DNA of 64,000 nucleotides from Bettongia penicillata ogilbyi (lineage: Eukaryota; Chordata; Mammalia; Diprotodontia; Potoroidae), in assembly GCA_023548195.1 (NCBI GenBank), contig JAJHZJ010000121.1, forward strand, positions 6,931,528-6,995,527, read 5' to 3'. The notes below the pieces were generated by a model. It worked only from the letters and a program-made list of their open reading frames with translations. It was not told the origin of the DNA and ran no database searches. Shown here piece by piece: positions 41,957 to 55,200 of this stretch. Made by a program: the position numbers and the translations under genes. Every line of letters starts with the position of its first letter. Positions within the stretch are counted from its first letter, which is position 1.

Positions 41957-43167
41957 GTAAGTGGGGGAACACTGGGAAAATGTGGAGATTTGGAGTTCAT
42001 CCAATTCAAATGACAGGATTTGGGGCAAACTGTCTTTAATGATTCAGTTACTTTAGTTTTCCTAGAGTTAGATAACTGGACAGGTAGTTTTACTACTTCT
42101 ATAAATAAAAACTAGCATTTATATAGTACTATATGGTTTGCAAAGAACTTCATATCTTTATATCGCATCAGATCTTCACAACAATCTTGAGATATTAGGT
42201 ACAAGGGAACTGAGATCAAGCTAACTGAGAGAGGTTAACTGACTTACCTAGGCAGTATAGTGGGTAAGAGTCCTGGACTTGGAAGTAGGAGGACCTGAGT
42301 TCAAATCCTGTGTCAGACCTATACTAGTAGTGTGACTAAGCAAGTCTGTTTCCCTATTCATTACATTGTAGTTATTATGTATTTTGATTTGGAGGAAGTT
42401 CTTTCTGATTTTGTAAATTGGAGCTGATAGGAGCACCTGCTTTCTAAGATTAGTCCAAGGATCAAGTAAGAAAACGTATGTATAGCACTTCGCAAATTTT
42501 ATAGCACTATGTAAATGCTAACAATTATTAGTCATTATCATCATTGCAAAAGAGCTAATAAGTGTCCAAGGCAGAATTTAAACACCAGGCCTTTCTGACT
42601 CCAAATCTAGTGCTCTATCCATTGTTTTCCATCCCCTGCTAACAACTTCAGTAACCTTTCTCCAGCACTGAGCACAAACCCAAACTCAACATCTTCTTTA
42701 AGTAAACTGCTGTTCTACTTTGAAAGTGTTTGGTTATTTGTACCAAAATAGTAGAATGAAAAATAGATAATTCCATCATTCCTTCAGATATCTAATCATT
42801 GAGACAACAAACTCAAATATTTATTTTTTCCAGATGATTGAATTGTTTACTTTCCTCTCTAATTTGGACATTGGTTAGGCATTCTACTATCTTCGTTGTA
42901 TCAGTCTTTTTAGACTTATTTCATATCCCCTTTCACATTCTTCATTCAGTCAAATTGAACTATTGACTATTCCCTGCACATGACATTTCATCTCCTGCCT
43001 TTGTCCTCATGCCTGAAATATGCTCAGTTGTTGGCTATCTTTATAGAATCTCTAGCTTCCCCCAAGGAGAGGTCAGTAGCCACCTCCAGCATAGGGTCTA
43101 CCCAGATCCCTCAAATGTTTGTTCTGTCTGTCTGCCTGCCTGTCTCCCTCTCCCCCCTGCTCCTCTC

Positions 43168-43245
<78 letters not shown>

Positions 43246-46200
43246 CTCTCTGTCTCCTCATATTCCATTTGTAGCAGCACTTAACCAGAAACCTGCTCCA
43301 CAAGAAAGTAATTCATTTTCTTCTACAAAGCACATTTGTCTTTACTTGGGGCTTCTGGAGCTCTTTTTCACTGACACTCTACTTTTGTGTTTATGTTCAC
43401 AAAATTCATTAACCATACATAGGTAGGCTGGTTCAGTTAGTGGGCACTGATCTCTGCAGTGAGAGGAGATCTCATCTCCTTTTTTTCCCAGAGGGAGTTT
43501 TTCTTAATAACATCCTGGAGAATCTACCTTACTCTCCGTTCTTCAATGAAATAATCTCTGTCTCTTTCTCTGAATTTTAAATGGAATCTCCCTAGGGCTC
43601 CCATTTCATGAGAAAGAAGAGGGAAAGGGAGAGAAATATATTATCAGCAATCCTGAAAGACCAAATCCAAATCCAAAAGTTTTGGCACTGAAAAACTTCA
43701 CAGAGAATTCAGGATTCCAATTTTTCAAATCATTTACATAGCTTCCTCCATTATTCCACCCACATTCTCATCACAGACCTATTAAGTCTGGTCAACAAAT
43801 TGGATGGAGGACAGGATAGGTAGATAATAGGAAAATTGTCCAAATTTGTCCCATCAACTGTCATATTCTTTTTAGTAAATTGAAGTTCAGTCCGGAGAGG
43901 AATATCATGTTGAGTGAGGCTTGTACTTGAACTTCAAATCACTCTTAATGCTTCCTCTAGGCATAGCAATGGGTTTTATGAGGTACTCAATGCAAAAGAA
44001 AGAAGTCACAATCTCTTAGTGAAATTAGACTTCAATCTTCACTGAGTGTCACTACTTCTGGTTAAGTCATAGTGCTTCTCTTCTATCTTCCAGCATGTAT
44101 TGTTCAATTAATTTTACCCTGTTGGTTACCTTCATTAGTTCTACAGTTCCAGAGATAATTAACTAGCTGTCAACATTGCTACAATGGAAATTATTAGATG
44201 GGTGACCCCTACAAATGACCAATTTTGCATCCCTCTCTTCTCCATTTCTTTCATTTTATCTCACATCTCCCCTCTTAACAATGGTTTGATAGCCTCAATC
44301 CTCAATTTTATGATAAGATACACATCCTTTATCAGAGTAGATCCATTTTTGTGTTCCTGATAAAATCTCACTGAACTATGTTTAGTTGAATATATCTTGC
44401 CATACCTAGACTGACAAATGTGAGAGATGTATAACTTTTTTTGTAAATTTTACTTTTTCCTTTTCTTTACCCACAACAGCCTCCAGCCAGGACTCTACTG
44501 CCCAAGAAGGTAAGTCCTAATTTCATTGAGTCCCTTCCATTTCAAAAGTACTTGACCTATCAATCTGTAGAAAACTTAAGGATTCATTAGACTCTTCTCC
44601 TAGACCTCATTCTTTTCCTGTTGCCTTTCCCCCCATATTCCACCCGTAACAGCACTTAGCTAGCACCCTGCTCCATAAGAAAGTAATACATTTTCACCTA
44701 CAAACTACATATGTCTTTCTTTGGGGCTTCTGGAGCTCATTTTCCTTAATATTCTACTTTGAGGTTTATGGTTACAAAAGTCATTAGCCATGGAAAGATT
44801 GACTGGGTCTGTTGGTGAATATTGATCTCTCTTGTTAGAGAAGAACTTGTCTCCTTTTTCTCAGAGAGAGTTTTTTCTTAATATCATCCTGGACAATTTA
44901 CTTTACCCTCTATTTTTCAGTGAAATGGACTCTGTCTTTCTCTCTGACTTTTAAACTTTTAAACTTCCCTAGGGCTTCCATTTCATGAAAAAGAAGAGGA
45001 AAAGAGAGAGAAATGTAGTATCAGGGAATCCTAAAAGACCAAATACAAGTCCAAAAGCTTTGGCACTGGAAACCTGCATGGAGAAATGGGGATTCTAGTT
45101 GTTTTAATAATATTGCATAGCCTCATCCATTTATCCATGCAAGGTCTCATCTCATACCTATCCTTAAATCTGGCCAACAAATTGGATGGGAGTTAGAGTG
45201 GGGCAATAATAAGAAAATTGTCAGGATTGGTCCCATTTATGTCATATTAAGGTGGATCTTCTGTCCAGAGAGGAATATGATAGGGCTCCCATATAAAAAA
45301 AAAGAGAGAAAAATATATTATTAGCAATCATGAAAGACCAAGTGCAAGTCCAAAGGTTTTGGCACTGAAAAATTACATGGAGAAATCAGGATGCCAGTTT
45401 GTTTAATCTTTATGAACAGTTAACTCCATCTATTCACCCGAACATCTCATTTGAGACCCATCCTTAAATATGGTCAACAAACTGGATGAGTTTTAGGTTA
45501 GAGGATGACAGGAAAATTGACTGGCTTGGTGCTATTGTCTTCTTCTCTTTAGTAAGTGGAAGTTATCCCCAGAGAGGAGTATGATATTGAGTGAAGCTAT
45601 ATTAGAACATCAATCATGTAATGCTTCCTTTAGACACAGCAATGAGTTTTATGTGGTACTCAATGAAAAGAGATCACAGTCTCTTAGTGAAATTAGACTT
45701 TAATCTTCACTGTTTATCCCTTTTTCACCTCTACCTTTCAGCACCTGTCGTTCAATTAATTTTACTCCCTTGGTTACTTTCATTAATCCTAGAGCTCCAG
45801 AGATAACTAATTAGTTCTCAACATGGTCATGATGGAATTTTTAGATAAGTGGCCCCACAAATAACCACTTTTTCATCCCTCTCTTCTCCATTTCTTTGCC
45901 TATATCTCTCACTTCCCTTCTTAACTATGGTTTGATAGCACAAATTCTCAATTTTATGATGAGATATATATCCTCTGTCAAAGTAGATCCATTTTTGTAT
46001 TCCTGATAAAACCTCATTGAACTCTATCTACTTGAACATACCTTGCCACACCTAGATTGTTAAAAGGAGAGATGTAGAACTTTGTTGTGAATTTCACTTT
46101 TTCCTTTTCTTTGCCCGCAGTAGTCTCCACCCAGGACTCCACTGCTCAAGAATGTAAGTACTAATTTCATTGGTTACTTCTGCTTCGAACAATAGAAAAC

Positions 46201-49200
46201 CTGAGAATTCGTTAAGACTCTTTATCCAGACCTCATTCTTTTCCTCTATTTTTTCATATTCCCCCCACAAGAGCATGTTGCCAGCAACCTGCTCCACAAG
46301 AAAGAAATTCATTTTCATCTATAAACTACATTTGTCTTTCTTTGGGGCTTCTGGAGTTTATTTTCCCTGATCCTTTATTTTTGTGTTTATGGTCACAAAA
46401 GTCATTAACCATAGAGAGGTAGACTGGTCTAGTTAATGGGTATTACTCTCTGTTGTCAGGGGACATTTTATCTCTTTTTCCCAGAGGGAGTTTTTTCATA
46501 ATATCATCCTGAACAATCTACCTTACACTCCCTTCTTCAATGAAATTAACTCTGTATTTCTCTCTGAATTTTAAACTGGGTCCTCCCTAGGCCTCCCATT
46601 TATTGAAAGAGAGAAATGTAGTATTTGAAATCCTGAATGATCAAATCCAAATCTAAAGGTTCTAGCAATGAAATATTTCAGGAAGAAATCAAGATTCCAT
46701 CTGTTCTAACCTTTTTGCATAGCCTCCTCCATTATTCCACCCACACTTTTATCACAAACCTATCCTTAAATCTGGCCAACAAATTGGATGGGAGTTAGGG
46801 TAGGACAATAATAAGAAAATTATTGGGATTGGTCCCATCCATTGTCATATTAAGGTGGATCTTCTGTCTAGAAAGGAAAATGATATTCAGTGAGACTTAT
46901 TCTCGAACTTCAAATCACTTTTAATGTTTCCCTTAGAGCAATGACTTTTATTCAGTACTCAGTGTCAAGAAATGAGGTTACAATCTGTTAGTGAAATTAT
47001 AATCTTCATTGAGTATCACTATTTCTAGTTAAATCATACTGCTTCACTTCTATGTTCCAGCTTCTCTCTCTTGATTAATTTTACCCCCTTGGTTACCTTC
47101 ATTACTCTTAGAGCTACAGAGAAAATTAACCAGTTCTCTATATGGCTACAATGGAGATTATGTGATGGGTGGCCCCCACAGATAACCATTTTTTCATCCC
47201 TGTCTTCTCCATCTCTTTCACTATATTTCATACCTGCCTTCTAAGCTATGGTTTGAAAGTACAGATCTCAGTTTTGTGGTGAGCTATATATCTTCTGTCA
47301 AAGTGGATCCATTTTTGTGTTGCTGATAAAATCTCATGGAAAACCTACTTGAACATAATGCCCTACCAAGATTGATGAATATGAAAGACATAGAACTTTC
47401 TTGTAAATTTTGCTTTTTCTCTTTCTTTACCCATAATAGCCCCCAGCCAGGACTCTTCTACCCAAGAAGGTAAGTCTTAATTTCACTGGACCACTTCCAC
47501 TTCAAGAATATTTGACTTTCTCAATCAATAGAAAATGTGACAATTCATAAGACTCTTCCCTTGGACCTCATTCTTTTCCTCTTTTATTTTTCATATTCTA
47601 CCCATAGCAACACTTAGCCAGGAACTTGCTCCACAAGAAAGTAGCTCCTTCTTCTTCTACAAAAATACATTTGTCTTTCCTTGGGGCCTTGGGAGCTTGT
47701 TTTCCTTGATACTCTACTTCTGTGTTTATGGTCACAAAAGTCATTAACCATTAAGAGGTAGGCTGTCCAGTTAGTGGGTATTTATCTCTATTGTGAGGGG
47801 AGATCTTGTCTCCTTTTTCTCAGAGGGAGTTTTTTCTTAACATAATACTGGACACTCTACCTTACTCTCTCTTCTTCAATGAAATAGACAATGTCTGTCT
47901 CTGAATTTTAAACTTGGTTCTCACTAGAGCTCCCATTTCATAAAAAAGAAGAGAGAAAGACAGAGAAATGTAGCATCAGGAGTGCTGAATGATCAAATAC
48001 AAGTCCAAAGGTTTTGGCACTGAAAACTTTCATGGAGAAATCAGGATTCCAGGTTTTTTTTAACCTTTTTTGTTTTTCTGCCTCCACCCACTCACCTAGG
48101 GTCTCATCTCAGAACTGTACTTCAATCTGGCCAAAAAATTGGGTGGGATTTAGGGTAGGGAGAGCAGAGGAATTGGTGTTGGTTCCCAAAATTGTCATAT
48201 TGCTTTGAATATAACTTGCCTTGTTCAAAAACAAAACTCTTGAGATACATAGGAATCTTGTCCTAAACTTTATGCTTACTTTTTTTCTTTCCACAGAAGC
48301 AGCAAGTCAACAGCCAGCTGAACCTGAACGTAAGCCATAGTCTAATAGTCTTTCTCCTTGTACCTCATGGACCTTATATCTCATTCTAAATGAGTTGCAC
48401 ACTTATGGTCTTAAAGATGAGTACTCTGAAACACAGGGTAATGATGAACTACCAGTGAGGTCAAGTTATAAGAAATTATTCTCTTTTGCCTTTGCAAAGG
48501 TAATTTCCCAGGTCAAAAATCCCAGGGTTGCTTGGTTATCTGCAATTAAAACTTTCTGTCTGTCTCTGACTGTCTGTCTGTATGTCTATATCTGTCTTTA
48601 TCTGTCTCCTGCTAACTATTTTTAACTTTCGTACTTAAACCTTTAAGAGAGTTTTGTTTAAGAAACTGAAGAGGGAAAGAAAGAAATGAATTATCAAGAA
48701 CACTAATGGTCAAATACCTATAAAATTGCATCTGACAAAGAAAACGTAAATGACCATCCCTTTTTCTGACCTGGCTTGGGAAAAGCATTTTCAATTAGTT
48801 TCCATTATTTGCCTTTTGTGTTCTTCTTCTTAGTAGGTAAAAGATCAATGTGTATGGGTGTTCAAGGAGTTCTATCTCTTCTAGTGTGAGCACTTCTGAG
48901 GTCCTTCACAGGGCTACTCATCTACCTTTGGTGTCCACCTAACACCCTAACACCTGTGCCTCCTGAGGCTCTAGTTTACACAAACTCCACACCTCAGTAA
49001 AAACCATCTCAGTATATGGGCTAAAGCAGGTTGAGTATAACTAACAGGTCTTAAACCCATTACTGAGTTAGAGGGATGTCTACCCCAAGCACTTCAGAAC
49101 TTCCTCCCGGTGGAAGGGGTGGATGAGAATGATGTAATCCAAGAGCCAAAAAGAGAGCTGAAGCGTACTTACAGATTGATGAGATATTGAAGAAGTCGAG

Positions 49201-52200
49201 GTCATTCACTACATGGGAGGCCATTGTCAGTCCTCTTGATTTTGTCCTGCCATTAGACTTTGATGACTCTGGAACACAAAGCAAGGCTGACAACTTTGTA
49301 CAATTCTGCCTCACTTAAATCCAACTCACATACAAGTCACCATATCACCTGTGATGTCATTTGTCCTCCTTAAAAAGGAAAGAATGAATTAAAACAACAA
49401 CAGGTGTATTGCTTACCTTTCAACTAACTTTGAAGGTTTCACTCAGTACCAAAGAAATAGGTCACAAATTTTAACGAATTCAACTAGTTTTATTGCATAA
49501 CATTTTTGTAGTTCAGTCATACTTTTTCCACTATGTCATCCAGATATCTCTTTTTCAGTTGATCTATTGCCTCCACCATGGCTACCCCCATCAATTACCT
49601 AGAATTCAGGAGATGATTAAGTACTTTATGTTATAGTCACAAGAGGTATTGTGTGATCTGGATGATCACATCATCATGTAATTTTCCAACCATTTTATCT
49701 ATATTTCCTTCACCTTCTCATATATCCCCTATTTAATGGGTTACGAAAGTTTCAATGTGGAGGCAATGAATTCTGTATTTTATGATTGGATGTATATGTT
49801 CAAGCCAAGTAGATTCTTATGTTCCTGAAAGAATTCCATTAGGGTCCATCACTTTGAACATTGCTTGCCTTATTCACAACCAAAACTCTTGAAACTCTCA
49901 GGAACCTTGTCCTAAACTTCATGCTTACCTTTACCTTTTTCTATCCACAGAACAAGAAAGCCAACAACCTGCTGAACCTGAACGTGAGTAACAGTCCAGT
50001 ATTCTATCTCCTTGCAGCTCCTGGGCCTTATCTCTCATTCTTAACCTTTGAGATATTTATGGTCTTAAAGAGGAGTACCCAGAAATACAGGGTAAAAATG
50101 ATCAAAGAGTGAGGTCAAGTTGTAAGGAATTATCTTCTTTGGCTTTTTCATGTGTCCCCTTTTACAAGTAGGAAATTCCCCAAGTCAAAATTCCCAGGGT
50201 TGCTTGGTTATCTGCAATGAAATGCTTTCTGTCTGTCTCTGACTGTTTCTGTTTGCCTGTATCTGTCTCTGGATGTCTATCTTCTTCATACTTAAACCTT
50301 TGGAGGAGTGTTGCTTCAGAAACTGGAGAGGGCACGGAAGAAATATATTGTCAAGAACCCTAATAGTCAAATTCCTATAAAAATTGTACCTGAAAAGTAA
50401 AATAAATAAAATACTACTTCCTGGCCATATTTTTCACCTTTATGCAAAGCCTCTTCACTTCTCCTATGAAAGGACACATCTCAGACAGAGCCTCAAACTA
50501 GTCAAACAGCTGCCTACAGGGAGAGAGGGCAAGAAGAAATAACATGGTTGACAAGATATTTCTATCCTTCCTCTGCTCTTGGACTAAGGGAATCCATTTA
50601 GATTGATTTCTATTGAGTTTCCTTTCTTGCTGTTTCCCTTGATGAAAGACTAATAAGAAGATCATGTGTAAGTGACCATCCCTTTTTCTGACCTGTCCTG
50701 GGAAAAGCATTTTGATTTGCTTTCAAATTTTTTTGTCTTTTGTGTTCTTCTTAGTAGGTAAAAGATCAGTGTGTACTGGGTGGTCAAGGAGTTCTATCTC
50801 CTCTGGTGTGACCACTTCTCAGGTCCTGCACAGGGCTGCTCATTTAACTTTGGTATCCACCTAACATCCAGCTCTCAGCTGTGGCTCCCATGGCTTTAGT
50901 TTAATCAAAGACAAAACCTCGGTAAAACCATATCAGTATATGGGCTAAAGCAGGCCAAGGTAGCCAACAGACCTTAAACCCATTATTGAGTTAGAGGTAT
51001 GTCGACCCCAAGCACATCAAGACTTCCTCCTAGGGGAATGCGTGGATAAGACCAATGTATTGCAACAGCCAGAAAGAGAGCTGAAGCGTACTTAGAGGTT
51101 GATCAGATATTGAAAAAGCTGAAGTCTTCCACAATATGGGGGGACCATTGTCATTTCTATTAACTTTCGTCCTTCCATTAGACTTTGATGATTTTGGAAC
51201 AGAAAGTAAGGCTGACCACTTTGTGCAACTCTCCCTCATTTAAATCCAACTCACATGTAAGTTACCACATGACCTGTGATATCATTGGTCTTCCTTGAAA
51301 AGGAAAGAATGAATTAAAACAAGAACAGGTGAAAGATCTGTCCAAGAAGTGAAAGAGGCTTATTGCTTGCTTTTCAAATAATTTTGAAGGCTTCAGTCAA
51401 TACCAAAGAAATAGGTCACAAATTTTAACCAAATTCAATTAGTTCTACTGCATAATATTTTTGTGTTTCAGTCATACTGTTTCCATTATGTCATCCAGAA
51501 ATATTTTTCTCACCTGACCTACTCCCTCCCTCAGGGCTACCTCCATTAATTTCCTAGAATTCAGGAGATGATTAGTGACTTTATATTATAGTCATAAGAT
51601 ATACTGTGAGATCTAGATGATCCATCATCATCCAGTTTTCCATCCAACTTATGTCTATTTTGTTCACTTCTCATACATCCTGCATTTAATATGTTAAGAC
51701 AGTTTCAATGTGGAAGGAAAGAATTCTGTATTTTATGACTGACATGTATCTTCTAGCCAAGTGGATGCTTGTGTTCTTGGAAGATTCGCATTGGGGTGCA
51801 TCACTTTGAACATACTTTGCATTTATTCACTAGCAAAACTCTTGTGATTCACAGGGAATCTTGTCATGTATTTCATGCTTTCCTTTACCTTTTCTATCCA
51901 CAGAACAAGAAAGCCAACAACCTGCTGAACCTGAACGTAAGTAGTCATCTAATAATATTTCTCCTTGTATCTCCTGGATCTCATTTCTCATTCTTAACCA
52001 CTTGGATATTTATACTTGTTAAAGACGAGTACTCAGAAACACAGGGTAATGATGAACTAATAGAGAGGTTAAATTATATTGAATTATTCTCTTGCTTTTG
52101 CAAAGGGAATTCCCCAGGTCAAAAATCCCAGGGTTGCTTGGTGATCTGCAATGAAATCCTTTCTCTCTGTCTCTGACTGTTTCCGTCTGCCTGTATAAGT

Positions 52201-55200
52201 GTCCGGATGTCTCTTGCAGTCTACCTCTTTGTTCACATTTAAATCTGTAAAGGAGTGTTGCTTCAGAAGCTGAAGGGAGAACGAAAGAAATGAATTATCA
52301 AGAACCCTAAAGGCCAAATTTCTATAAAAATTGCATCTCGCAACCAAAATAAATAAAATAGTACTTCCTGACTCTATTCTCACCTTTATGCAAAGCTTCT
52401 TCACTTCTTCTATGAAAGGATCCATCTCAGACAGAGCCTCAAACTAGTCAAACAACTACCTACAGGGAGAGAAGGAAAGAAGAAGTAACAAGGATGACAA
52501 GATGTTTCTATCCTTCCTCCACTCTTGGACTAAGGGAATCAATTTAGATTGATTTCTATTGAATTTCCTTTCTTGTTGTTTCCCTCGATGTGAGACTAGT
52601 AGGAAGATCACATGTAAATGACCATCCCTTTTTCTGACCTTGCCTGGGAGAAGCATTTTGAATTACTTTTAATTATTTTTTTTGTTCTTCTCAGTAGGTA
52701 AAAGATCATAGTGTGGGGGATTTTCAAGGGGGCGTCCTATATCCTCTGGTCTGAGCACTTGTCAGGTCCTTCACAGGGGTGTTCATCTACCTTTGGTATC
52801 CACCTAACACGCAGCTCTCACTTGTGGCTCCTGTGGCTGTAGTTTACATAAAGACCACACCACAGTGAAACCATGTCAGCATATGGGCTAAAGGAGGTTG
52901 AGGTAGCCAGTAGTACTTAAACCCACTTTTGAATAAGAGGGATATCTACCCCAAGCCCAACAGGACTTCCTCCCAGCGGAATGCATGGATGAGAACAATG
53001 TATTCCAACAGCCAAAAAGAGACCTGAAGAGTACTTAGAGGTTGATCAGATATTGAAGAAGCTGAGGTCTTCCACTACATGGGGGGCCATTGTCAGTTCT
53101 CTTGATTTTTGTGCTATCATTAGACTTTGATGATTCTGGAAAAGAAAGTAAGGCTGAACACTGTGCAAATCTGCCTCACTTAAATCCAATTCACATACAA
53201 GTCACCACATCACCTATGATGTCATTGGGGGTCCTTGAAAAGGAAACAATGAATTAAAACAAGAACAGGTGCAAGATCTGTCCAAGAAATGAAAGAGCCT
53301 TGTTGTTTGCCATTCAACTAACTTTGAAGGCTTCACTCAATACCAAAAAATAGGTCACAAATTTTAACCAAATTCATCTAGTTCTGTTGCACAATATTTT
53401 TGTGTTTCAGTCATGCTGTTTCCATTATGTCATCCAGAAATCTTTTTCTCAATTGATCTATTCCCTCCTCCATGGCAGCTCCATTAATTTCCTAGAATTC
53501 AGGAGATCATTAGGTACTTTCCATTGTAGTCATAAGAGATATTGTGAGATCTGGATAATCACATCACCATCTAATTTTCCATCCAACTTATCTCTATTTC
53601 ATTCACTTCTCATATATATCCAGTATTTGATATGTTATGACAGTTTCAATGTGGAAGGAAGGAATTCTGTATTTTATGACTGGATATGTATCTTCTAGTC
53701 AAGTGGATGCTTGTGTTCCTGAAAGAATTCCATTGGGGTCCATCACTTTGAACATACCTTGACCTTTTTCACTAGCAAAACTCTTGTGATGCACAGAGGA
53801 TCTTGTCCTATAATTCATGCTTTCCTTTACCTTTTTCTATCCACAGAACAAGAAAGCCAACAGCCTGCTGAACCTGAACGTAAGTAATAGTCTAATAATA
53901 TATCCCCTTGTAGCTCCTGGACCTCATCTTTCATTTTAAACCACTTGGACATTTATAGTCTTAAATATGAGTACTCAGAAACACAGGGTAATGATGAACT
54001 CATAGTGAGGTCAAGTTATATTGAATTATTCTCTTTTGCTTTTGCAAACGGAATTCCCCATGGCAGAAATCTGAGGGTTGCTTGTCTATCTGCAATGAAA
54101 TCCATTCTGTCTGTCTCTGACTGTTCCTGTCTGCCTCTCTCTGTCTCTGGATGTGTCTTGCTCTCTATCTCTTTCTTCATACTTAAATCTTCAAAGAGGT
54201 GTTGGGTCAGAAGCTGAAGGGAGAAATGGATTATCAAGAGCCTCACAAGTCAAATTCCTATAAAAATTGCATCTCAAAACAAAAATAAATTAAATGGTAC
54301 TTCCTGACTTTATTTTTACCTTTTTGCAAAGCCTCTTTACTTCTTCTATGAAAGGACCCATCTCAGACAGAGCTTCAAACTAGTCAAAAAACAACCTACA
54401 GGCAGAGAGGGCAAGAAGAAATATCAAGGCTGACAAGATGTTTCTATCCTTCCTCTGCTCTTGGACTAAGGGATCATTTTAGATTGGTTTCTATTCAATT
54501 TCCTTTTTTGTTGTTTCCCTTGATGAGAGACTAGTAGGATGATCACATGTAAATGACCATCCCTTTTTCTGACCTGGCCTGGGAAAAGCAGATTGAATCA
54601 GTTTCCATTATTTATCTTTTGTGTACTTCTTCTTAGTAGGTGAAAGATCAGTGGATACGAGGTATTCAAGGAGTTCTATCTCCTCTGGTGTGAGCATTTG
54701 TCATGTCTTTCACAGGGCTGCTCATCTAACTTTAGTGTCTACCTAATACCCAGCTCTCACCTGTGCCTCCTGTGGCAATAGTTTACACAAAGACCATATC
54801 TCAGTAAAAACCATCTCAGTATATGGGCTAAAGCAGGTTGAGTGTAACCAACAGGCCTTGACCCATTATTGAGTTAGAGGGATGTCTACCCCAAGCACTT
54901 CAGGGCTTCCTCCCAATGAAATGGGGTGGATGAGAACAATGTAATCCAACAGCCATAAAGAGAGCTGAAACGTACTTACAGATTGATGAGATATTGAAGA
55001 AGGCAGTGGAGTAATTCAATGTTGATCAAACATTGAAGAAGTTGAGGTCTTCCACTACATGGGAGGCCGTTGTTAGTTCTCTTCACTTTTGTCCTGCCAT
55101 TAGACTTTGATGTTCCTGGAACAGAAAGTAAGGCTGACCACTTTGTGCAACTCTCCCTCATTTAAATACAATTCAATATAAGTCACCACACCATCTGTGA

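Larger units (their letters stand above)
43256..48296 (+). repeat. Class A tandem intron repeats
   Basis: A diverged unit of about 1.2-1.6 kb recurs around exons 2-5. Landmarks are 'ttggggcttctggagct', 'gggagttttttcttaa', 'ggttttggcactgaaaa', 'ccaacaaattggatggga' and 'ttttaccctgttggttac'-like text, each followed by the next exon. The first unit (43256-44479) lacks an exon upstream. An extra partial unit lies inside intron 2 (about 45270-45540). Exon spacing is 1641, 1319 and 857 nt. Confidence 0.75.

Noticed and set aside
43009..43426. Open frames of up to 148 codons with poly-Ser/Leu or Arg/Glu runs
   Set aside because: They are readings of the (CT)n microsatellite on both strands and have no supporting splice or start context.
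48829..48846. A splice-like pair 'TTCTTCTTAG' and 'TAG|GTAAAAG' that recurs in each class B unit
   Set aside because: It would define an exon of only three bases, TAG. It is more likely a chance pyrimidine stretch copied with the unit.
49060..49314. Minus-strand open frame of 84 codons as a protein gene
   Set aside because: No family recognised, and related units break the frame and the donor. Kept only as a low-interest finding.
52084..52425. Minus-strand open frame of 113 codons, repeated almost exactly at 56001-56342
   Set aside because: The two copies agree because the whole 3.92 kb block was recently duplicated. Other class B units do not keep the frame, so it is intron sequence that happens to be open.
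53387..53698. Plus-strand open frame of 103 codons, repeated at 57304-57615
   Set aside because: Same reason: intron text inside the recent duplication, not kept open in the older units.
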